Origin: Desulfofustis sp.
GTDB taxonomy: Bacteria > Desulfobacterota > Desulfobulbia > Desulfobulbales > Desulfocapsaceae
Assembly: GCA_029287755.1 (NCBI GenBank)
Contig: JARFQM010000037.1
Coordinates: forward strand, 1 to 8,044
Length of the DNA stretch: 8,044 nt
Reading direction: 5' to 3'
In this document: one piece after another, positions 1 to 4,368 of the stretch
Layout of the letters: each line of letters starts with the position of its first letter
How positions within the stretch are numbered: the first letter of the stretch is position 1
The notes under the pieces: model-generated
What the model saw: only the letters and a program-made list of their open reading frames with translations
Told to the model about the DNA's origin: nothing
The model's database searches: none
Made by a program: the position numbers and the translations under genes

Positions 1-68
1 GATGGGACCACGTCCTCTGCGGGTGCTCTGATGTGTTCAATTATAGCGGGAACAATTCTAGCCTCCAA
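1..68 (-). CDS. Possible 5' end of an unidentified gene running off the left edge (weak)
   Basis: On the minus strand this frame stays open from a TAA near 108 to the window edge. The only plausible start in it is TTG at 68-66, preceded by a GGGG run about 9 nt upstream. The readable residues include EARIVPAIIEHIRAP, which looks like an amphipathic helix. There is no ATG, the stretch is only about 22 codons, and it overlaps the inverted repeat at 43-86, so it may be chance. No family is recognised. It would lie in the same direction as the pot operon, just beyond the small reading frame at 298-83. Confidence 0.18.
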   Translation of the reverse strand, partial: MEARIVPAIIEHIRAPAEDVVP

Positions 69-86
69 CGGCTTGATCCCCGCTAT
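43..86. repeat. Nested inverted repeat downstream of the pot operon
   Basis: ATAGCGGG at 43-50 is exactly complementary to CCCGCTAT at 79-86. Inside it a second arm pair, AGCC (60-63) and GGCT (70-73), closes a six-base loop, so a two-tier stem can form. Neither strand has a T-run after the structure, so it is not a classic intrinsic terminator. It could be a 3'-end stabilising hairpin, a Rho-linked 3' structure or a protein-binding palindrome. It begins over the stop codon of the small frame at 298-83, which suggests a transcript-end role for the pot operon. Confidence 0.45.
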
Positions 87-298
87 CCGCTCCCGGAATC
101 CCTGCCTTTATTTTTATTGCATCGATATAATGGGCCCGCTCCGCTCTCCTTGTCCTGATCATCCTCATCTTTCTCAAAAGATGTGGGGCCTCGCATCCTG
201 TTAAGGTTCTCATTGCGGGGCTCGTTACCTAAGCCATCCCAATCGGCAGGGGGGCGCTTTTGTTTTTGTTTATTACTCAAGTGTGTGGGTTTCTGCAT
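83..298 (-). CDS. Hypothetical small charged protein, 71 residues, downstream of potD
   Basis: This ATG-started frame begins 24 nt after the potD stop, in the same direction, with a weak AGGA ribosome site about 7 nt before the ATG. It could therefore be a fifth gene of the operon. The product is very hydrophilic. It has a basic N-terminus (KQKQKR near residues 10-15), a PPADWDGLGNEP stretch at about 16-27, an acidic cluster (EKDEDDQDKE, about 42-51) and a Gly/Ser-rich tail. There is no signal peptide, membrane segment or recognisable domain. The codon mix is not obviously foreign. I do not recognise a family. Genuine small gene versus chance frame is close to even; conservation downstream of potD in relatives would decide. 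Confidence 0.38.
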   Translation of the reverse strand: MQKPTHLSNKQKQKRPPADWDGLGNEPRNENLNRMRGPTSFEKDEDDQDKESGAGPLYRCNKNKGRDSGSG

Positions 299-322
299 AG
301 GTCAATCCTACTATCACCTCAA

Positions 323-1363
323 TCATTGCCCCGATCTCAGTTTCTCCCAATATTTCTGATAGATGACAAGTGCCTCGCCGACATCGGTCTGAAATTCTCC
401 AGCTCTGATTACCTCGATCGGCGGAAAGATAATCTCGCTTTGCCGCACCTCCTCGCTTAGTAAGGGAAGAGCAGCTGTCACCGGCGAGGCGAAACCATTT
501 TCCTCTACACAAAGCGCGGCGATATCGGGCCGCAGCATGAAATCAATGAATTTGTGCGCATGACCGATGTTTTTCGCTCCTTTGGGGATAGCAAAACTGT
601 CTATCCAGAAATTTGCACCCTCAGCCGGGTAAACATATTTAATGGAAGGGTTTTCCTCCTGGGCCATCCAGGCCTCACCGTTCCAGATCATGCCAACACT
701 GACCTCGCCCGCCAGATATGGAAGCCGCGGTGAATCGCTATTGAATACCAGAACGTGGGGCATCAACTCCCGCAGCAGTTCATAGGCTGCTTCGATCTCA
801 GCGGGTTCACGGGTGTTGCTGCTGTAGCCTTTGATCTTCAGCGCCATGTGAAACACTTCGCGCATATCGTCCTGGAGCAGCAGCTGCCCGCTGAATTCTT
901 TTCTCCATAAATCCTTCCAGGAGGTAACAGTGTCAGCAGAAATCATCTCTGTGTTGACCGCAATTCCAGTGGACCCCCACATGTAAGGCAGTGAGTAGTT
1001 GTTGCCGGGATCGTATTCTTTGTCCAGCAGTGAACTGTCCAAATACTTAGTATTGGGGAGCAGGGCATGATCGAGCGGGTAAAGCATCTCTTCCTTGATC
1101 ATTTTGCTTACGAAGTAGGTCGACGGGAAAATTAGGTCATAGCCGTCGCCCTTGATCAGCTTCAGCTTCGCATACATGGCCTCGTTGCTCTCATATGTTG
1201 CATAAATCACCTTGATGCCGGTTTCGTCGGTGAATTTTTTCAGGATCTCATCAGGGATATATTCTGTCCAATTGTAGACATAGACTTTCTCATCGGCCTC
1301 GGCGGCACCAACTAGAAAAATTCCTATCAGACAAAAAATCCGCGCAATTCGTCTAATGCTCAT
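323..1363 (-). CDS. potD: PotD: periplasmic spermidine/putrescine-binding protein
   Basis: The periplasmic receptor of the polyamine ABC importer captures spermidine and/or putrescine and delivers it to PotB/PotC. The 346 residues match the E. coli protein in length. A basic N-terminus and hydrophobic core are followed by an AEA motif, giving likely signal-peptidase I cleavage after residue 23. The ligand-site pattern of E. coli PotD can be followed with a constant offset of two: W32-T33-E34-Y35, S81, Y83, D166, E169, W227, W253, D255 and Q325 are present. The E. coli Tyr293 position is Phe291 here (NGFASP). Asp and Glu at the amine-contact positions support a polyamine ligand rather than another solute. 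The ATG at 1363 has an AAGGAG ribosome site inside the 3' end of potC, and the two genes overlap by 11 nt, so they are probably translationally coupled. It is the last pot gene. The exact preference between spermidine and putrescine cannot be read from the sequence. Confidence 0.95.
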   Translation of the reverse strand: MSIRRIARIFCLIGIFLVGAAEADEKVYVYNWTEYIPDEILKKFTDETGIKVIYATYESNEAMYAKLKLIKGDGYDLIFPSTYFVSKMIKEEMLYPLDHALLPNTKYLDSSLLDKEYDPGNNYSLPYMWGSTGIAVNTEMISADTVTSWKDLWRKEFSGQLLLQDDMREVFHMALKIKGYSSNTREPAEIEAAYELLRELMPHVLVFNSDSPRLPYLAGEVSVGMIWNGEAWMAQEENPSIKYVYPAEGANFWIDSFAIPKGAKNIGHAHKFIDFMLRPDIAALCVEENGFASPVTAALPLLSEEVRQSEIIFPPIEVIRAGEFQTDVGEALVIYQKYWEKLRSGQ

Positions 1364-2126
1364 TTCTTTTCTCCTTCAGCAGTGTGTAACTGATGGTTAC
1401 ACAAACGATCGGAATCAGGACCATCAGTGAAGCTAGAGCGTTCACTTCCGGTTTGACGCCTACTTTAACCATGGAAAATATTTGTATTGGCAGCACATTG
1501 AACCCCGGTCCGGTGACGAAGGAACTGACGATCACATCATCGAGCGACAGGGTGAAGGCGAGTAGCCAGCTGACAAGCAAAGCCGGGAAGACCAGCGGAA
1601 ATATGATCGTCCTCAAGACCGTCAATTCGGATGCCCCCAGATCACGGGCTGCATCGATGAGAAAGGGGTCGAAGCCCTGCATCCGTGAAAGAACTGTCAC
1701 AAAGGTGAATGGCAGGCAAAAGGTTATATGGGCCAGCAACAGCGACCAGAAGCCGAGCGTGATACCCAGGATAAGAAAAAGCACCAGCAGCGAAATGGCC
1801 AATATAATGTCAGGAAGCATCATCAGCGTCATCATGGTTCCCAGCACCGTCCTGCTCCCCCTGAAACGATATAGACTCAGGGAAATGGCAGCGACGGCCC
1901 CTATGGCTGTGGCTGCCGTGGCGCTGCTCAGGGCGACCAGCAAGGTATTGCGTGCCGCCTCGATCAAACCGTGATTGTCGACCATGGCGTGGAACCATTT
2001 GAGGGTGAACCCCTCCCATTTGAAGCCGTAGCGGTTGGTGTTGAAGGCGTTGATCAGCAGTACCGCTATCGGTGTGTAGAGACAGGCAAAGACGACTCCG
2101 AAGAACACCAGGCTGATGTGTTTCAC
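1353..2126 (-). CDS. potC: PotC: polyamine ABC transporter inner-membrane permease
   Basis: One of the two membrane subunits forming the polyamine channel with PotB, in the binding-protein-dependent permease family. The 257 residues contain about six hydrophobic segments, at roughly 5-27, 60-84, 97-122, 126-147, 181-203 and 229-250. The cytoplasmic EAA loop, which docks on the PotA ATPase, is visible at about 157-181 as IDAARDLG followed by an IIFP segment. The SLDDVIVSSFVTGPG stretch (194-208) is characteristic of PotC. Translation starts at GTG (2126), which overlaps the potB stop as a four-base GTGA. The ribosome site is weak (GGGG about 7 nt upstream), so translation probably relies on ribosomes finishing potB. 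The end overlaps potD by 11 nt. Confidence 0.95.
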   Translation of the reverse strand: MKHISLVFFGVVFACLYTPIAVLLINAFNTNRYGFKWEGFTLKWFHAMVDNHGLIEAARNTLLVALSSATAATAIGAVAAISLSLYRFRGSRTVLGTMMTLMMLPDIILAISLLVLFLILGITLGFWSLLLAHITFCLPFTFVTVLSRMQGFDPFLIDAARDLGASELTVLRTIIFPLVFPALLVSWLLAFTLSLDDVIVSSFVTGPGFNVLPIQIFSMVKVGVKPEVNALASLMVLIPIVCVTISYTLLKEKRNEH

Positions 2127-2974
2127 GGCTTCGCCCCTATTCCTTCATAGCTGTTGCGTAAAAGCCCATAGAGAATCAGCATGAAGATGAGAATGGTGAT
2201 GAGTGCAACGCTCATGGCCGCACCGAGGGGCCAGTTGTGACTCACCAGAAATTGGTGCTGGATCAGATTCCCGACCAGCAGTTTTTTGGCCCCCCCAAGA
2301 AGCGAGGCGACATAAAACAGCCCCATTGTGGGTACAAACACCATGATGCAGCCTGCCGATATCCCTGGCAGAGTCAGCGGTAAAATGACCCTCCTGAATG
2401 TATTGAACGAACTCGAGCCCAGATCCCTTGCCGCCTCGATCAAGCGTAAGTCGAGTTTTTCGATATTGGCGTAGAGCGGCAGTATCAAGAACGGCAGCAT
2501 AAGATACACCAGGCCCATCAGCACCGCAGTTTCCGTGTACATCAGCCTGATCGGTTCGTCGATCACGCCGATGTTAAGCAGCAGTTTGTTGAGGAGCCCC
2601 TGGGTGCCGATAATCATCCGTACAGCATAGGTCCTGATAAGGGAATTGGTCCAGAACGGGATCATCAGCAGGATCAAAACCACAAGCCGATATCCAGAGT
2701 GCAGTCGGTAGGTCAGCCAGCTAAAAGGATAACCAACCAGGAGGCAGATAATTGTGGTGAGAAGGGCCAAGCGGGTTGAGCGCACCAGGACGGCGAAGTA
2801 GTCGGGGTTTATAAGTTGTACATATGATTCGGTTGAAAAACCAAAGGAGAAAAACTGCTCCGGATGCTGTTTCAGGAAACTGGTAACCAGCAGCAGGACA
2901 AGGGGGATACCTCCAAAGAGCAGCAGCCATCCAGAAACCAGGCCGATACTGACCAGTCTGGTTCTATTTCTCAT
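2123..2974 (-). CDS. potB: PotB: polyamine ABC transporter inner-membrane permease
   Basis: Partner permease of PotC in the spermidine/putrescine importer. From the ATG at 2974 it has 283 residues, close to the roughly 275 of E. coli PotB. About six membrane segments are seen (near 10-33, 66-88, 95-115, 148-170, 201-224 and 252-272). The PotB-typical stretch IPFWTNSLIRTYA (105-117) and the EAA loop IEAARDLG (about 179-186), followed by ILPL (197-200), are clear. The frame is open further upstream to an ATG at 3091, but those 39 extra codons lie wholly inside potA and read as low-complexity basic sequence ahead of the true membrane start. The ATG at 2974 has a GGGAGG site 12 nt upstream. It overlaps the end of potA by 11 nt. 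Confidence 0.94.
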   Translation of the reverse strand: MRNRTRLVSIGLVSGWLLLFGGIPLVLLLVTSFLKQHPEQFFSFGFSTESYVQLINPDYFAVLVRSTRLALLTTIICLLVGYPFSWLTYRLHSGYRLVVLILLMIPFWTNSLIRTYAVRMIIGTQGLLNKLLLNIGVIDEPIRLMYTETAVLMGLVYLMLPFLILPLYANIEKLDLRLIEAARDLGSSSFNTFRRVILPLTLPGISAGCIMVFVPTMGLFYVASLLGGAKKLLVGNLIQHQFLVSHNWPLGAAMSVALITILIFMLILYGLLRNSYEGIGAKP

Positions 2975-4067
2975 CGGGTAGAAGCGCCTCCCAGCCCCTG
3001 ACCCAGGAAACTTCGACACGCTCACCAATGCTGTAGTCGAAATCCGGATCGTCTTCGTCAAAAAATTCGCAGGCCTGCACGATGGGGCCATCGTCGAGAC
3101 GGATGGTAGTGTCCAATGTGGCGCCTCGGTACCTTCGCTCCATTATGGAGCCTGGTAATCGTACCATACCCTCTTCGATATCTTCTGAGATTCTAAGATC
3201 CTCAGGCCGCAGAAGAATCTGCAGGTCGTCGCCGGGGCGACTCGGCAAATCTGATCCCACCTCCAGATGATGCCCAAACAGACTAAGTGCGAGGGTTGAC
3301 TGATCCACCCGTTTTTTTACCTTAGCCGGGAGCAGATTTATTTCACCAATAAATTGAGCTACATAGAGGCTATTCGGTTCTTCGTAAATCTCACGCGGCG
3401 TTCCAATCTGAGCGATCCGGCCATGATCCATGACCACCACACGATCTGAAAGAGACAGTGCTTCATCCTGTTCGTGAGTTACGAGAATGGTCGATAGGTT
3501 GAGTTCGCGCTGGAGCCGCTTGAGTTCGATCTGCATTTCAGATCTCAGCTTGGCATCGAGGGCCGAGAGCGGTTCGTCGAGCAGCAGTACACGGGGCTCG
3601 TTGACAATGGCCCGAGCGATGGCGACCCGCTGTTGCTGTCCACCTGAGAGTTGCGCAGGTTTTCTCTGCGCAAAAGGGGTGAGTCGCGTCTGCTCCAGAG
3701 CCCGAGCAACCTTTTTCTTTATATCCGAGGCGCGTACTTTTTTAACCCTGAGACCGAAGGCGATATTATCAAAGATCGTCATATGAGGGAAAAGCGCGTA
3801 ACTTTGAAACACGGTATTCACCTGACGCTTTTCCGGTGACAGATCGGCAATATCCTTTCCATCCAGAAAGATTGCCCCCTTGTCCGGCTTCTCAAAACCG
3901 GCGATAAGCCTCAGGATCGTCGTTTTACCGCATCCCGATGGTCCAAGTAGGGTAATGAATTCTCCGGATTGGAGGTTCAGCTCGAAATTGCTGATTACCA
4001 GGTCTCCGTCAAATGACTTGCTGATGTTTGACAGCTGAAGTACATCCGGAATGCGGTTGGCAGGCAC
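2964..4067 (-). CDS. potA: PotA: polyamine ABC transporter ATP-binding subunit
   Basis: The cytoplasmic ATPase energises polyamine import and contacts the EAA loops of PotB and PotC. In its 367 residues the order is: Walker A GPSGCGKTT (42-50), Q-loop Gln88, signature LSGGQQQR (140-147), Walker B VLLLDEP (160-166), D-loop SALD (168-171) and switch His198. The C-terminal third (about 240-360) is the TOBE-type regulatory domain, including FIGEINLLPA and LLRPEDLRI. All catalytic motifs are intact. No ATG fits the N-terminus, and the start taken is GTG at 4067. An AAGAGGA ribosome site lies 13 nt upstream, a long spacing, so initiation may be weak or regulated. It is the first of four overlapping genes and is preceded by a roughly 265-nt leader with unusual features described separately. 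Confidence 0.96.
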   Translation of the reverse strand: MPANRIPDVLQLSNISKSFDGDLVISNFELNLQSGEFITLLGPSGCGKTTILRLIAGFEKPDKGAIFLDGKDIADLSPEKRQVNTVFQSYALFPHMTIFDNIAFGLRVKKVRASDIKKKVARALEQTRLTPFAQRKPAQLSGGQQQRVAIARAIVNEPRVLLLDEPLSALDAKLRSEMQIELKRLQRELNLSTILVTHEQDEALSLSDRVVVMDHGRIAQIGTPREIYEEPNSLYVAQFIGEINLLPAKVKKRVDQSTLALSLFGHHLEVGSDLPSRPGDDLQILLRPEDLRISEDIEEGMVRLPGSIMERRYRGATLDTTIRLDDGPIVQACEFFDEDDPDFDYSIGERVEVSWVRGWEALLPDEK

Positions 4068-4080
4068 TGAATTATATATT

Positions 4081-4087
4081 TCCTCTT
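4081..4087 (-). promoter_or_regulatory. Ribosome binding site of potA (long spacing)
   Basis: On the minus strand this reads AAGAGGA, 13 nt before the GTG at 4067. The stretch between them is A/T-rich. It is the only purine-rich site near the start, so it supports GTG as the start, but the spacing is longer than the usual 5-9 nt. It lies 21 nt downstream of the 3' arm of the long-range inverted repeat (4118-4109). Confidence 0.45.
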
Positions 4088-4108
4088 TACGGTAAACCCT
4101 TTTCTTCC

Positions 4109-4243
4109 AGGCACTCTGCTAATAGGTGATGCCCCGGAATCTGGTTAAAATTTCCATATACCCGCTTCGCAAAAAAACTACTCTAAAAATCTGTGTGCAT
4201 AAGTGAAAATCTATTAATGGGTGGTGGACCAATCAGAGTGCCT
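4109..4243 (-). repeat. Long-range 10-bp inverted repeat in the potA leader
   Basis: AGGCACTCTG at 4109-4118 and CAGAGTGCCT at 4234-4243 are perfect complements separated by 115 nt. In the potA transcript the 5' arm starts on the last base of the stop codon of the 16-codon frame at 4293-4243, and the 3' arm ends 21 nt before the potA ribosome site. A shorter alternative partner for the 5' arm lies at 4184-4180 (AGAGT in the transcript), just before a run of seven T at 4177-4171. Two mutually exclusive pairings are therefore possible, as in attenuators. The pairing is seen directly; the regulatory role is inference. Confidence 0.5.
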
Positions 4244-4293
4244 CAGAATGACCTTGCGTACAATTTCGATCGGTGTGCCTGCTCTTGAAGCAT
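4243..4293 (-). CDS. Candidate 16-residue leader peptide upstream of potABCD
   Basis: This short frame encodes MLQEQAHRSKLYARSF and stops with TGA. It starts at ATG with a perfect AGGAGGTGA ribosome site 7 nt upstream, much stronger than that of potA itself. Its stop sits on the edge of the 10-bp inverted-repeat arm, so a ribosome paused at the end of the frame would cover that arm. It lies about 175 nt before potA in the same direction. The C-terminal half is rich in Arg, Lys and Tyr. Short regulatory peptides are known upstream of polyamine genes, such as SpeFL ahead of speF in enterobacteria, but I see no sequence match to SpeFL. A chance match of the ribosome site is possible. Confidence 0.42.
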   Translation of the reverse strand: MLQEQAHRSKLYARSF

Positions 4294-4300
4294 TGCAGAC

Positions 4301-4309
4301 TCACCTCCT
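4301..4309 (-). promoter_or_regulatory. Perfect Shine-Dalgarno of the candidate leader peptide
   Basis: The minus strand reads AGGAGGTGA here, complementary over all nine bases to the usual 3' end of 16S rRNA. It is 7 nt before the ATG at 4293. No other gene in this direction could use it, because potA begins more than 230 nt further on. Confidence 0.55.
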
Positions 4310-4319
4310 CACTTCGGAA

Positions 4320-4347
4320 TTGCCAATCTATGTGATAAAATTATAAA
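4320..4347 (+). promoter_or_regulatory. Candidate sigma-70-type promoter of the Pat-like gene
   Basis: TTGCCA at 4320-4325 and TATAAA at 4342-4347 are separated by 16 bp. Transcription would start near 4354, leaving only a few bases before the GGAGG site at 4359 and the GTG at 4369, a very short 5' leader. The -10 overlaps the opposite-strand TATAAT at 4345-4340. This is called from consensus similarity only. Confidence 0.38.
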
Positions 4348-4366
4348 GACAGTCACGTGGAGGCAA
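4340..4366 (-). promoter_or_regulatory. Candidate promoter of the potABCD operon and its leader
   Basis: On the minus strand a perfect TATAAT lies at 4345-4340. A TTGCCT -35 candidate lies at 4366-4361 with a short 15-bp spacer; GGTTGC at 17 bp is the weaker alternative. Transcription would start near 4333, about 40 nt before the leader-peptide ATG and about 265 nt before potA. Its -35 lies over the ribosome site of the divergent gene, so the two promoters would be mutually interfering. Confidence 0.38.
4359..4363 (+). promoter_or_regulatory. Ribosome binding site that fixes the start of the Pat-like gene
   Basis: GGAGG lies 5 nt before GTG at 4369. The earlier in-frame GTG at 4357 overlaps this site and has no ribosome site of its own. 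This sets the start at 4369, giving a protein that begins MSLKNLNAMFNP, the usual beginning of this family. Confidence 0.75.
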
Positions 4367-4368
4367 CC

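Noticed and set aside
1393..1974. 193-codon open frame on the plus strand opposite potC
   Set aside because: It is fully antisense to a clear gene and its product is Ser/Thr/Arg-rich with no domain; a shadow of potC codon structure.
2287..2303. Homopolymer-rich stretch (T and C runs) in potB as a possible frameshift site
   Set aside because: PotB reads through it without interruption and matches the family on both sides, so there is no sign of a frameshift.
2975..3091. Upstream extension of potB to an ATG at 3091
   Set aside because: The 39 extra residues lie entirely within potA, have no family counterpart and no good ribosome site. The ATG at 2974 gives the usual PotB length.
4074..4079. 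TATAAT-like stretch just before potA on the minus strand
   Set aside because: It lies between the potA ribosome site and the GTG, so transcription starting from it would lack the ribosome site.
4357..4368. Earlier GTG start for the Pat-like gene at 4357
   Set aside because: It overlaps the GGAGG site that serves GTG 4369 and has no ribosome site of its own.
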